This document shows, in pieces, positions 1 to 11,135 of a stretch of DNA of 64,000 nucleotides. Within the stretch, counting starts at the first letter, position 1, and the number at the start of each line of letters is the position of its first letter. Under the pieces are notes generated by a model. That model was given only the letters and a program-made list of their open reading frames with translations. It was not told the origin of the DNA and did not search any database. Both the position numbers and the translations under genes were made by a program. The stretch comes from Sorghum bicolor (Eukaryota > Streptophyta > Magnoliopsida > Poales > Poaceae), in contig NC_012877.2 in assembly GCF_000003195.3 (NCBI RefSeq), positions 30,208,872-30,272,871 on the forward strand, written 5' to 3'.

Positions 1-274
1 GCGCCTCGACTACTCGATCGTTCAAGGTTTACTAAGTAGGAAAGAGAGAAACTTTTTGGCTTTTTCGACGCTTGGGGAGGGGTCGTCCCTCTGGTAGCCC
101 CCGAGGGGGTGCGGACTATGATGGGTCATGGTCGGCATCCCCTTTTAACGTCGAGACTATAATTCGTAACTATTTTTGGTACAGAAAGAAACTGCTCGAG
201 GGAAAGACTTTATTTATTCATGCGTTCATTTACAAAGTCTTCGTACAAAAAGTAGGATCGTAAATCTAGGACTT
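1..274 (-). other. 3' untranslated region of the Tat element
   Basis: This stretch follows the integrase stop in the element's sense direction. I see no LTR start, polypurine tract or credible reading frame. Tat elements usually have a long noncoding stretch between pol and the 3' LTR, and this fits that. Confidence 0.6.
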
Positions 275-3200
275 CTAGGGGTAGAATTGACGTAGCTGTT
301 CGATGTTCCATGCGTTGGTGAAGACTGCCCCCTTTTCGTCCGCCAATTTGTACGTTCCTGGCTTAAGGACCTCGGCCACCACATACGGGCCTTCCCAAGG
401 TGGGGTTAGCTTGTGGCGTCCTTGGTTGCTTTGCCGGCGTCGTAGGACAAGGTCGCCTACGTTGAGGTCCCTCTTGCGCACGTGCTTGTCGTGGTAGCGT
501 TGGAGTCTCTGCTGATATCTAGCAGAGTTGAGGAGGGCCATGTCTCGAGCCTCCTCGAGTTGGTCGACCGCGTTTTCTTGAGCTTCTTTGTTCGATTGCT
601 CATTGTAAGCCTTGAGTCGAGGTGACCCATACTCGAGGTCTGTGGGGAGGATAGCCTCAGAGCCGTAGACCATAAAGAACGGGGTGTATTTGGTGGCCCT
701 GCTCGGCGTTGTCCTTAGGCTCCATAGGACCGAGGAAAGCTCCTCGACCCATCTCTTGCCGAATTTCTTCAATCGATTGTAGATCCTTGGCTTGAGTCCT
801 TGCAAAATCATGCCGTTGGCACGCTCGACCTGGCCGTTAGTTCGAGGGTGGGCTACTGCGGACCAGTTCACACGGATGTGATGCTGATCGCAGAAATCCA
901 AGAACTTTCTGCCAGTGAACTGGGTGCCGTTGTCGGTGATGATGACATTGGGGATCCCAAATCGGTGGATGATGTCGGAGAAGAAAAGGACGGCCTGCTC
1001 GGAGCGGATGTTAGTGATGGGTCGAGCCTCGATCCATTTGGAGAACTTGTCAATAGACACCAGCAAATGGGTATACCCTCCTTTCGCCTTTTGTAGAGGT
1101 CCTACTAAATCGAGCCCCCACACCGCAAACGGCCAGGTGATGGGGATCATCTGAAGAGCGTGGGCGGGCTGGTGCGTCTGTTTGGCGTAAAATTGGCACC
1201 CATGACACGAGCGTACGAGCTCGATGGCATCCGCCACGGCCGTTGGCCAGTAAAAGCCTTGCCGAAAAGCGTTTCCTACAAGGGTCCGTGGGGCGGCGTG
1301 GTGGCCACAAGCCCCCGAGTGCAGGTCGTCGAGGAGTTTTCGGCCTTCCTCTATGGTGATGCAACGCTGTAAGATCCCCGTCGGGCTCCGTCGATATAGC
1401 TCGTTGTCTTCACCATAGATCACATATGATTTGGCCCGTCGAGCGATACGACGAGCTTCTGTCCTGTCTTCTGGCAACTCACCGCGGATAAGGCAGTCGA
1501 GGAACGGTGTGCGCCAATCGAATGGTCGACCCGGTCGTCGTTCTATTTCCATCACTTCTTCCTCCATCAAGAGCGCATCGACAGCATTGGTTGGTTGGGC
1601 GATGGTGGTATCGGCGCCAGCCCCCGTGCCTAGGTCGACGGATGGCTCGTGTAGATCCTTTGAGAATACATCAGGCGGCACTGTGCCTCTGGTAGATGCA
1701 ATCTTGGCGAGTTCGTCGGCTGCCTCGTTGTAGCGTCGAGCGACATGGACGAGCTCGAGGCCGTGGAATTTGTCTTCGAGTTGACGCACCTCCTTGCAGT
1801 ATGCTTCCATTTTTGGGTCATGGCAACTCGAGGCTTTCATTACCTGGTCGATGACGAGTTGGGAGTCGCCTCGGACGTCGAGGCGTCGGACTCCTAACTC
1901 AATAGCGATCTTGAGACCGTTGACGAGGGCCTCATATTCTGCGACATTGTTAGATGCGGCGAAATGAATCCTGATTATGTACCTCATGTGGACGCCCAAG
2001 GGTGAGATGAACAGTAGGCCGGCCCCGGCCCCAGTTTTCATGAGTGACCCGTCGAAATACATTGTCCACAGTTCCGCCTGGACCTGAGTCGGGGGAAGCT
2101 GGGAGTCCGTCCATTCTGCGACGAAGTCTACCAGGGCTTGCGATTTGATGGCCTTTCGAGGCGCGTAAGTGAGAGTCTCGCTCATGAGCTCGACCGACCA
2201 CTTCGCTATCCTTCCCGTGGCCTCCTTGCTCTGGATTATTTCGCCCAAAGGGAAAGAAGAGACCACCGTGATAGGATGACCAAGGAAATAATGCTGTAAT
2301 TTACGGCGGGCAAGGATTACGGCGTAGATCAGCTTCTGGATTTGGGGGTAACGCGCCTTGGTCTCCGAAAGCACCTCGCTGACGAAATAGACCGGCCTTT
2401 GGACTGGCAGCGCGTGACCCTCCTCTTGTCTTTCGACCACCACCGCCGCGCTGACGACCTGGGTCGTCGACGCGACGTAGAGGAGCATCGGTTCCGCAGG
2501 TTGAGGTGGAACCAGGACTGGTGCAGAAGTCAGCGTCTTTTTCAGCTTTTCAAGTGCTTCCTCGGCCTCGGGGGTCCAAGAAAAACGCTCGACCTTCTTC
2601 AGGAGTCGATATAATGGTAATGCCTTTTCTCCTAGTCTCGAGATGAAACGGCTCAGAGCCGCCAGGCACCCCGTGACTCTCTGGACACCCTTGATGTCTC
2701 GGATTGGCCCCATTTTCGTGATGGCCGAGACTTTCTCGGGGTTGGCCTCGATACCGCGCTGTGAAACAATGTATCCTAAGAGCATGCCTCGAGGCACGCC
2801 GAAAACGCACTTCTCGGGATTAAGCTTGATCCGGCTGGTGCGTAAGCAGCTGAAAGCAACCTCGAGGTCCTGGATCAGGTCTCCTCGTCGCTTTGACTTG
2901 ACGACAATGTCGTCGACGTAGGCCTCGACCGTTGAACCTATATGTTCGCCAAATACGTGGAGCATGCAGCGTTGATACGTGGCTCCCGCGTTTCGAAGCC
3001 CAAATGGCATGGTCACGTAGCAATACATCCCGAAAGGCGTGATGAAAGAGGTCGCGAGCTGGTCGGACTCTTTCATTTTTATTTGGTGATAACCAGAATA
3101 AGCATCAAGGAAAGAAAGGGTTTCACATCCCGCGGTAGAATCGACAATCTGATCAATGCGTGGTAACGGAAAAGGAACTTTCGGACATGCTTTATTCAAA

Positions 3201-3502
3201 CTAGTATAATCGACACACATCCTCATTTTCCCATTCTTTTTCTTAACTAATACAGGGTTCGCTAACCAGTCAGGATGATGAACCTCCTTGATGAATCCGG
3301 CCGTCAAAAGCTTGTGGACTTCCTCGCCAATGATCTTGCGCTTTTCCTCGTCGAATCGGCGCAACCGCTGCTTCACTGGCTTGGAACCGGCTCGAATCTC
3401 CAAGGAGTGCTCGGCGACTTCCCTCGGTATGCCCGGCATATCCGAGGGACTCCATGCAAACATATCAGCATTCGCACGGAGAAAGTCGACGAGCACGGCT
3501 TC
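275..3502 (-). CDS. Tat-type pol: RT, RNase H, archaeal-type RNase H, integrase
   Basis: A reading frame of about 1075 codons encodes the replication enzymes of the element. Reverse transcriptase is N-terminal: conserved LNKACPK, the FLDAYSGYHQI block, and the catalytic YVDD near residue 192. A connection/RNase H region follows. A second RNase H with MYFDGS and an NVAEYEAL block begins near residue 485; this dual RNase H defines the Tat/Retand clade. Integrase is C-terminal, with an HHCC zinc finger (HSGACGHH ... CHGCQ) and a DDE core (GLDLVGP, TDNGTQF, NGQVERANG), ending LRQFYP. No frameshift is visible in this part. It is in the same frame as the upstream gag-protease, separated from it only by the TAG at 3503-3505. 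Transcription would start in the LTR at 6728-7769. Confidence 0.93.
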   Translation of the reverse strand, partial: EAVLVDFLRANADMFAWSPSDMPGIPREVAEHSLEIRAGSKPVKQRLRRFDEEKRKIIGEEVHKLLTAGFIKEVHHPDWLANPVLVKKKNGKMRMCVDYTSLNKACPKVPFPLPRIDQIVDSTAGCETLSFLDAYSGYHQIKMKESDQLATSFITPFGMYCYVTMPFGLRNAGATYQRCMLHVFGEHIGSTVEAYVDDIVVKSKRRGDLIQDLEVAFSCLRTSRIKLNPEKCVFGVPRGMLLGYIVSQRGIEANPEKVSAITKMGPIRDIKGVQRVTGCLAALSRFISRLGEKALPLYRLLKKVERFSWTPEAEEALEKLKKTLTSAPVLVPPQPAEPMLLYVASTTQVVSAAVVVERQEEGHALPVQRPVYFVSEVLSETKARYPQIQKLIYAVILARRKLQHYFLGHPITVVSSFPLGEIIQSKEATGRIAKWSVELMSETLTYAPRKAIKSQALVDFVAEWTDSQLPPTQVQAELWTMYFDGSLMKTGAGAGLLFISPLGVHMRYIIRIHFAASNNVAEYEALVNGLKIAIELGVRRLDVRGDSQLVIDQVMKASSCHDPKMEAYCKEVRQLEDKFHGLELVHVARRYNEAADELAKIASTRGTVPPDVFSKDLHEPSVDLGTGAGADTTIAQPTNAVDALLMEEEVMEIERRPGRPFDWRTPFLDCLIRGELPEDRTEARRIARRAKSYVIYGEDNELYRRSPTGILQRCITIEEGRKLLDDLHSGACGHHAAPRTLVGNAFRQGFYWPTAVADAIELVRSCHGCQFYAKQTHQPAHALQMIPITWPFAVWGLDLVGPLQKAKGGYTHLLVSIDKFSKWIEARPITNIRSEQAVLFFSDIIHRFGIPNVIITDNGTQFTGRKFLDFCDQHHIRVNWSAVAHPRTNGQVERANGMILQGLKPRIYNRLKKFGKRWVEELSSVLWSLRTTPSRATKYTPFFMVYGSEAILPTDLEYGSPRLKAYNEQSNKEAQENAVDQLEEARDMALLNSARYQQRLQRYHDKHVRKRDLNVGDLVLRRRQSNQGRHKLTPPWEGPYVVAEVLKPGTYKLADEKGAVFTNAWNIEQLRQFYP

Positions 3503-6500
3503 CTATTTGGGGTCGAGGTCGGTGCTGATTGTCAGCACCTTGCCGTCGGAGTTGTTGGGGTCGAGCGGGATCTTCTTAGTTCCTTCCGCTGCCTCGAAGC
3601 TGCCCGCATGACGTTTAGGTTCTGGAGCATCAGCGGCCATGGCTTCGAGCTTCGCAATGAGCTCGGTGGAGCTCTCGACCGCCTCCCCGTACTCGACGCA
3701 CTCGACGTCGCACTCGTACGCGTGCTCGAAGGAAGAACTGATGGTGATGACGCCTTTGGGACCAGGCATCTTCAGCTTCAAGTATGTGTAGTATGATGAC
3801 CCCATTTTCGTGATAGCCATGAACTTGGCGTAGCCCGGGCGTCCGATGATGGCGTGGTACGTGCCTCGGAACCCAACCACCTCAAAGGTGAGGGTCTCCT
3901 TCCTGAAGTTGGCCGCCGTGCCGAAGCAGACCGGTAGGTCGATTCGACCTACTGGCAGTGCCTTTTTCCCTGGTACGACGCCATGGAAGCCGCCGGCGCT
4001 TGGCTGGAGGCGACCTCTATCGATGCCGAGGAGATCGAGGGTCTCGAGGTAGATGATGTTGAGGCTGCTGCCGCCGTCCATCAGCACTTTCGAGAGTCGG
4101 GTGTTGACGATGATGGGATCGACGACGAGCGGGTAGACGCCTGGGGCGACCACCTTGTCGGGGTGATCTTCTCGGTCGAAGGTGATGGGAGTGCTTGACC
4201 AGCTAAGATACTGGGGCACCGCCATCCTTGCTGCAAAGACTTCGCGACGCTCCCTCTTGCGCTGCCTCGCGGTCAACTGAGTCGAAGGCCCGCCATAGAT
4301 CATGTAGCAGTCGTGGACGGCGGGGAAGCCGTCGTCATCTTTGTTGTCCTCCTTGCCGCCAGCCTTCTCCTTCTTGGAGTCATCACGCGCATCTTTTTTG
4401 AGGCCCTGACCGTCGAAATGCTTTCTCAGCATGCGACAATCCTTGAGTTTGTGGTTAGCGCCTCCCTTATGGTAAGGGCACGGCTCCTCCAACATCTTGT
4501 CGAAGATGCCTCCCTCCGGAGGGCCTCGCGGCTTCTTTCGATCCATCGTGGCGACGAGGTCGTCACCCGAATCTCCCTGGTGGAACTGCCGCACTTTCTG
4601 CTTCTTTTTATTTTTCTTGAGGCCTCGACCGGAAGTCCCATCTTCATCGACGGGCTGCTTGCCTTTTCTTCCTTCTGAGCTGAAGAAGGCGCCGACTGCC
4701 TCCTCCCCTGCCGCGTAGTTAGCCACTACGTCCATCAGCTCGTCGACGGTTTGAGGTCGATTGCGGCCTAATTCCCGCACCAAGTCTCGACTGGTGGTGC
4801 CCGAGACAAACGCCAAGATGACGTCGTGGTCGGGGATGTGTGGCAACTCAGTGCGCTGCTTCGAGAAGCGTCGAGCGTACTCCCGAAGAGTCTCTCCTGA
4901 CTTCTGCTTGCATTTGCTGAGGTCCCACGAGTTCCCTGGCCGTATATAGGTCCCCTTGAAATTACCCTCGAAGACTCTGACCAGGTCAACCCAGTTATGA
5001 ATCTGATTGGCTGGGAGTTCCTCGAGCCATCGACGGGCGGTGTCGGAGAGGAAAAGGGGTAGCTGTCTGATGATGGCTCGATCATCCCCCCGAGCGCCAC
5101 CTAGCTGACAAGCCAGCCTGAAATCGGCCAGCCATAGTTCTGGCTTGCTTCTCCATTGTACTTCGCGATGCTGGTTGGGGGTCGGAATGGACTAGGCAGG
5201 GGCGTGCTGCGAATCGCCCTGCTGAACACCCGCGGGCCTGGTGGCTCGGGGGCCACCCGGTCCTCATCGCTGTCGTACCTCCCGCCGCGATGCGCGCTAT
5301 AACCACGTTCTTCCGCGTCTCCGTGCCGGCGGCGTCTATTTTCTTTAACGTCGTGTCGCGCGTCGTGTCGACGTTGGTTGTCGGCAGGGAGGATGAGAGC
5401 GGTCTTTCTACCTCGAGGGGGAGGTTGTTGCTGGACAGACACCTCCTCTTCGATTAGAGGCTGTTCGCCGCGCTTCTCTGTAGCAGCTCCTCGTCGTCGA
5501 GATGCCGAACTTTCGGCTTGTTGAACTGCTGCCACCTGGAGCAATGTCTGAACTTCATCTCGAATTCGTCGGGCCTGGGAATTTGATGGCTCTGGCATGT
5601 TACGTAGCAGCATCGTCGCTGCTACTACATTCTGTCCTGCTCGAGGGAAACGGCCGACAGGTTGCTCCGCCTCTGTGTCACCGACGATCTGTCGATGTAC
5701 CTCTCGAGCGCGTCTGCGGACACTTCCGCCCGGCGGGTAGGGCAGGTCTTGTTCGAGGATTTGCTCGAGCAGGACGAGGCGCTCACGATCTTCGTCGAGC
5801 TTCATCTTGAGCTCCCGCAGCTGCGCGAGCTGCGCCGTTCTATCTTCCTGAGGAAGAGGGTCGAGCCGTCCGTCATTCCCAGGCGTCCTGGGGTCTTCTT
5901 GCGTCGCGGGGGCTCGACCACCCGCAGCAGCATCCCGTGTTTCGTCGGTGGTTTCCGCCGTCCCGTCGAGGTGATAGCATTCCCTCGTAGGGTCATAGCT
6001 GTCTGTCTCGGAGTCGGAGTCTGGTTCGGCAGTGTGGGAACACTCACGTCCTTCCTCCGACCATCGTTGCCCGAGGGAGGTGATCGAGTATCGCCCGGGG
6101 CCTAGACGGCGGAGGCCTCGTACTCGGGAAAGGTCCGGCAGTTCGGACGTCGGCCGCTGCTCTTCAGAGCTACGTGGGATGACCATTGGTCTTTCCACGT
6201 GCGTCTGAGCATTTGGGCGTATCGTCTTGGCGAGCGACGCCGCGGCGTTGTCCAACCCGAACGGCAGTGCCGCCCTTGGAGAGAACAACCCGTGTGGAAG
6301 TAGCCTAGCTGCGGTGGGGGAGGGCGCGCGAGACGCGTCTCCCCCTGTCGTCGCGTGGTGCTGAGTCGTTGTGCTTTTTGCTCGGTCACGCGGTGTCGCT
6401 GCCTTGTGGCCCACATCCTGCCTTGCGCGAGTTGCTGGTCGCGCTGAAGCAGAGGGGCCGCGGTGGTTGAGCCCGCGCCTCTTCTTAGGCGGAGAGGCGT

Positions 6501-6669
6501 GGTGGTGAGGGCGTCTTGGGGCCTTCGACCGTGCTGGCGTAACGCGGACTTCTCCTGGTCCTTTGACTGAGAGCAAGATCATGTCGTAGCCGGAGCCCGT
6601 AGACATGAACTCGAGACTCCCAAACCAAATCACCGTGGAGCGCGGAAGCGGCGAGGCAGGAGTAGCCAT
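3503..6669 (-). pseudogene. Tat-type gag-protease with one frameshift
   Basis: This is the gag and aspartic protease part of the Tat polyprotein. I place the start at the ATG 6669-6667 (MATPASPL), 36 bp inside from the primer-binding site; a longer upstream frame would run into the PBS and LTR. The N-terminal half is Arg/Pro-rich and low in conservation, with a charged stretch around 5760-5850 that could form a coiled coil. The capsid-like part (LPLFLSDTARRWLEELP region, about 5000-5100) is in a different frame from the N-terminal part, so there is a frameshift near 5130-5160. A zinc-knuckle-like block (CPYHKGGANHKLKDC) lies near 4430-4480. The retropepsin motif MDGGSSLNI is near 4060-4085. 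The frame ends at TAG 3505-3503, with pol continuing in frame. Confidence 0.85.
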
Positions 6670-6705
6670 CCGGAAAGTGGTGGGAAATCGGTGAAAAACA
6701 CGCAG

Positions 6706-6725
6706 GACCCCTACCTGGCGCGCCA
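6706..6725 (-). promoter_or_regulatory. Primer-binding site of Tat element, tRNA-Arg type
   Basis: The plus strand reads GACCCCTACCTGGCGCGCCA, matching the 3' end (with CCA) of a plant tRNA-Arg as I recall it. The complementary minus strand is therefore a PBS. It lies two bases inside the LTR edge, as expected for minus-strand DNA priming. Confidence 0.88.
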
Positions 6726-6727
6726 AC

Positions 6728-7769
6728 TGTCGGTGTTTTTCCCCCGGGGGGTCACACCAATGAGTAAATTTGTATGCGTGCTCCCCTTTCCGGATGGTGA
6801 TGCAAGAAGACACAGAGGTTTATCCTGGTTCGGGCTAGAGAAGGCCCTACGTCCAGCGGGGGGAGAGAGTTTGTATTATCTTGCACCTAAGTGCTTGTAC
6901 AGGGGCGAATACAAGCGTGGTATGAAGTGTGTAGCTCTACTACGTGTGTGTGTTCTTGTGTTGTGATCTCTCTCCCTTCTATTCCTGAGTCCCTCCTTTT
7001 ATAGCTCCAAGGAGAGACACAGGGTACACGCATAGATGTTAGAGTAGGGATCGACAGCCGCATGGAGCGCTGACCTACTCGAGGCTTCCGTACGGCATGG
7101 CCTCGAGCCGTCCCATCTTGATAGCTCGGTGATGATTGCGCGTGCTCCTGTATTCTGCCCCGCCAGCCGCCTTGTGCTGGTTCTGAGGTCGCATGCTTGT
7201 ACGGTATGGTGGCGGATCTGGCGGAGCAGCTGTGGTGTTGTCAGTCGACGCCCGACTTGTCCCTGGGAAGGGACCTTGTCCGGTCGAGGGTCGGGCGCCG
7301 CGTAATAGGCTGATATCCGGAGCGCTGACCTTGGGTGTCTCGAGGGGGTCCCGATTAGACGTTCCATCCTCGTTTCCTGCGTCCTGACACACCCTGGGTC
7401 GTTCGGTGGGAAGGCTGCAAAAAGAACGACGGGACAGAAGCTTGTTCCCTATCACGCCTTCCGTGACCCGTGTGTTAGGTGGGAAACGTCAGATGCATTT
7501 AATGCTCCCGCCCGCGTGCGCGCGTCAGGCGGCGGACAGTGTCCTGACGCTCGACGTCTCTCGGTTCGCTCGAGCCCGCTTCCGTCTTCGACGGTAGTCG
7601 TTGCTCGAGCCCTGACCGATTCGCTCGACGCTATTTCCGTATTCGAGGCTGCGACCGTCGATGGCGGCGCGTACGTAAGATTAAAGCGTCGAATTGAGGG
7701 TCCCAACCTTCGTACGGGCAATCTCATAATGCGCATCGCTGAGGGTACCCCTTACCGATACCCTCGACA
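6728..7769 (-). repeat. 5' LTR of the Tat element (1042 bp)
   Basis: On the plus strand it starts TGTCGGTG next to the PBS and ends CCCTCGACA. Read on the minus strand it starts TGTCGAGGG and ends CACCGACA, giving the short inverted TGTCG/CGACA ends of an LTR. The PBS side is firm. The outer edge rests on the terminal motif alone, because the partner LTR is outside the window. Confidence 0.82.
6997..7003 (-). promoter_or_regulatory. TATA box of Tat LTR
   Basis: TATAAAA on the minus strand in a GC-rich context, about 270 bp upstream of the LTR-PBS junction in the element's direction. This is a normal place for an LTR promoter. Confidence 0.6.
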
Positions 7770-10700
7770 AGTAGCGTAAACCCAACCCTTAATTAGTGTA
7801 AGTAGTAATTAGCATCTTTTAAATGACTATCCTAATAATTATAGTAGCCCAGGGATTAACCCCAATTATTAACACAGGATAGCAATCCTGCCAACACGGA
7901 ATAGCCATTCCGCCAAAACACGAGGTGGCAACCTCGCCAAGTTCCATCTCCAAGTATCCAGTGAATCCAATTTGCTCATCAAGTGAGGGTCTGGGCCGCT
8001 CGTGACCGTGAGCACGGCTGATATATCAGTTTTACACTCTGCAGAGGTGTGCACGTTCACTCCAAGTCGTAATTCCCATTTGCCCAGGGTCATGACTCCC
8101 CAAAACACTACCAAGGTGAGCAGGCAGGGTCTCACTACGAGACCTTTCACAGGGTCCAACTAATAGGATGCCACTCGCAAGTTTTCGCCGGGGCGCTCGA
8201 CAGTCGATACCCATAGACATGGCGTACCGATCAGCCGACAACTTAATATTCATTACCCAAGTTACTTCCTCACGCCTACCCGGAAAGTAACAGCCTACTA
8301 GTGGAGGTCCTGCTAATTAGTCAAGCCAGAGCCATATAGCTTGGAGCTGCACTGTATGTCCCAGGGGGCCGCTCCCTGACTAAGTCCTTACGAATAGCAG
8401 AGACGGGTACGCCCGGCAAACCGGACCACCAACAGTACCCGCTCCCCCTGTCACCTCCATCATCACGATGCTCGTAAGCATCCAACATCGCCATCACCGT
8501 AGTGACCAAAGGTTCAGCACAGTTTAAGCATCAAGTTAAGTAGAGAGTAATTCTTGTTTAAGCATGTGTATAAGATGAGTAGAGCAGCTAAGCAAACCTA
8601 GTATAGCCTATTCTACCCATATACATAACCCCAGGTAATCAAGGAATAGTAAGTAAAGCTAGTCATGTCCTTTGGGTTTGCATTCATTTGGACACATGCA
8701 TGTAAAGTAAATGACATTAATGAGTAGGTTCAAAATGATCAAATGGTGTCTACACTTGCCTTAATTCCCAGTGTATATCTGCTCAGAATTCTTTGGCTTC
8801 TTTCTTCTGATCTCTAACTTCTGCTTCGACTGTCGGTCCTCAGCTCCTGATCTTCACTGTTGACGAACCACGCTTCTTCTACTCGTAGCAAACAAGCAAC
8901 ACCAACAGACAAACAAACAATCACGACTAAGAACAAGCATCAATCAAAATAAAAGCTTAGAAAGAGTGCACTAAACGACACAGCTTATTGCTACGATCGT
9001 GACAACGCAAGAACGGTTGAGAACGGAGCTATCGTTAAACAGACACGACTTTCGAGGTTCGAAGTGTAACGAAGAAGGCGACTACACGCTGATCGTATTT
9101 TATTTAATGAAATAAAATGACAGACATTTAATAGAACTATCCTAATTTTAGATTAACCAAATTATGTTGAATTATAAAAGTCGGAGTTAAATTTCAGTTA
9201 TATTTTAATTGTAGATGATTATATATCATTTAAGCCATTTACGCCTTTGTAATGTTAGAAAACACAAAGCAAGTGAGAGCAACTAATCAAATCCTAACAT
9301 GCGTCACATTTCTATTAAACAGGTTATAACTAATAAAGAACCATTTAAGTTGATATTAATAATGTTAACATTTATTTATTTATAAAAGATCTAAATTATA
9401 AACATAAGTTACTTTAATCCAAAAAGACATTAAATATTAAACAAATTAATTATATACTTTATGTCTAACTAAAAGAATTATAACTAATAAATATTTAAGT
9501 TAACATTAATCAAGTTAATATTAGATTATAAAAATACCAAAGTGTAAACCTAAATTGTTTTTCTTTTATTAATTAAAAATGACACTCAATAAATATTAAT
9601 TAAACTAATTATATTTATAAACATGGGACATGGAAAACAGTATCGCTAACAAGTCATTTACGTTGCCATGGTCATAAAACAATAGAAAACATGATTTTAA
9701 CTCTATAGTGGTTTTAATTATAAATTTAGGTGCATATATTAATTAATCTAATATTCAACTAAATATATAAAAAAATATATGACATAATAAAAGTTAGCAC
9801 TACTGCGTAGAGCGCGACGTTACGAAACTAACGGAATTGAAACGGAATGAAACGGAGTTAGAACGATTAAATGACAAAGGATTAATGACCAGTGGCAAAC
9901 TTGTAATTAAGTCGTCTTCTACCTTTATTCACCGTGTTCACGTACGCAGCCATTGGAAGCTGCTGCTGCTGCACATCGTGGGAGAGAGGGAGGCTCGGCC
10001 GGGACTTGGCCAGGCCGGCGGCGCAGCAGCACGCGTCCGTGATGACCCGCGTGTGAGGCCGAGGGAAGGGCCCGCACGGCGGCCTGCAGGAGCCGCACGG
10101 ACCCGGCCATGCGGCCGTGAGCGGTGCCGGCAGGGCAGCTGCTGCAAGCAGCTCGCAAGAGAGGTGCGCACAGCGCGGGGCTTGACGTGGCGGCGTGGTT
10201 AGGGTCGGGGCAGCGGCGCTAGGCCCGAGGCGAGGAGGGCCGCGGCCATGGCCGGAGATAGCCTGGAACAGAGAAAATCACGATAAAGTTCGTCGGAGAA
10301 GAGAGAATGGGAAGGAAACCGGCCAAACCGATATGGATTTACAAAACGAATGGCGTGCCGGTGTAGAGGACGACGAGACGCACCTCGCAGCGGTGACGGT
10401 TTTCGCAGAGGACGCCGGAGTTGGCCGGAAAACCTCGCCGAACCTTCACCGGAAAAGTTCGCCGGAAACAAGATCCAAAACTTCGGCGATGGATCTGCGG
10501 AGCTACGAAAGGCGGCTCGGGAAAGCGATCGTACTTCTGGAATCAGCGCGTCGAGGGCTACGCCGGCATATATATAGGTCTAGGGTTTAGAAAAGTTTCA
10601 AAAATTATTAATTACGGGATTTTTAGAAATTCATTTTTTAGTTCAAAAAATAATTCCAGAAAAAGCTAAAATCATTTTAAAGCCCTGAAAAATATTTCCA

Positions 10701-11135
10701 AAATTATAAAAATTAAAGGAAAACTTTTAGAGATATATTGAGAGTTGATCAATCCAAATAAAGTTTTTGGTGTCCATGAAAAAGAATTTTAGAGCATATA
10801 AAAAATAGATTCTGTTCTAGGAAAAATGGGAAAAAGCTCGAAAAAGTCCAGAAAATTCTCAGAAAGGATCGGACGGCGTCTAAACGTATTTGTAAAATCT
10901 TAGCATGCACAAAAACAACAAACCCAAGTAAAAACTAGAGCACAAAACACACAATAACAAAACAAAACACCCTTCACTTTTCTTTACAAAACTTTTAGAA
11001 TTTCACATTTTTCTCATTTTATAATGAAAATAATTAATAAAAAAAATCTTGTAATATTTTAGAAAAATTTTAAATCCTTATTTATTCTAGTGTTTTCTAA
11101 TAACAATCCAAAATTAAAAATTTTGGAGTGTTATA
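7770..11135 (-). repeat. Part of a long chromovirus-type LTR (element X), host of the Tat insertion
   Basis: The stretch has no credible gene. Its right end reads TTTTGGAGTGTTATA, close to the terminal TTTTGGGTGTTACA of the O element LTRs, and then goes directly into RNase H coding sequence of E1. A block near 8010-8160 (CACGGCT, then TTTACACTCTGCAGAGG) resembles 27593-27720 in the O LTR, which supports a related chromovirus family. A GC-rich block lies at about 9930-10570, with AT-rich flanks. The simplest reading is that X inserted in E1, with TATAG at 11136-11140 as the candidate target duplication, and Tat later inserted in X. The left part of X is outside the window. Confidence 0.65.
10569..10576 (-). 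promoter_or_regulatory. TATA-like element in LTR X
   Basis: TATATATA lies at the edge of the GC-rich block. On the minus strand the GC-rich block follows it, as expected for U3 promoter then leader. The position in the LTR is plausible; there is no other support. Confidence 0.4.

Larger units (their letters stand above)
1..7769 (-). mobile_element. Ty3/gypsy Tat/Retand-clade LTR retrotransposon, left LTR outside window
   Basis: The element reads right to left. Its 5' LTR is 6728-7769, followed by a tRNA-Arg primer-binding site, gag-protease and a pol with reverse transcriptase, two RNase H domains and integrase. The second, archaeal-type RNase H between RT-RNase H and integrase is the hallmark of the plant Tat lineage (Grande, Cinful, RIRE2 group). 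The 3' LTR must lie left of base 1, so the element cannot be dated from its LTRs and the target duplication cannot be confirmed; the bases right of the LTR, 7770-7774, are AGTAG. Coding capacity is close to intact, with one frameshift and one in-frame stop seen. It sits in the LTR of another element. Confidence 0.93.

Noticed and set aside
9837..10590. Overlapping GC-rich frames in LTR X
   Set aside because: Several frames are open on both strands in a GC-rich block, with low-complexity Arg/Ala translation and no conserved motif.
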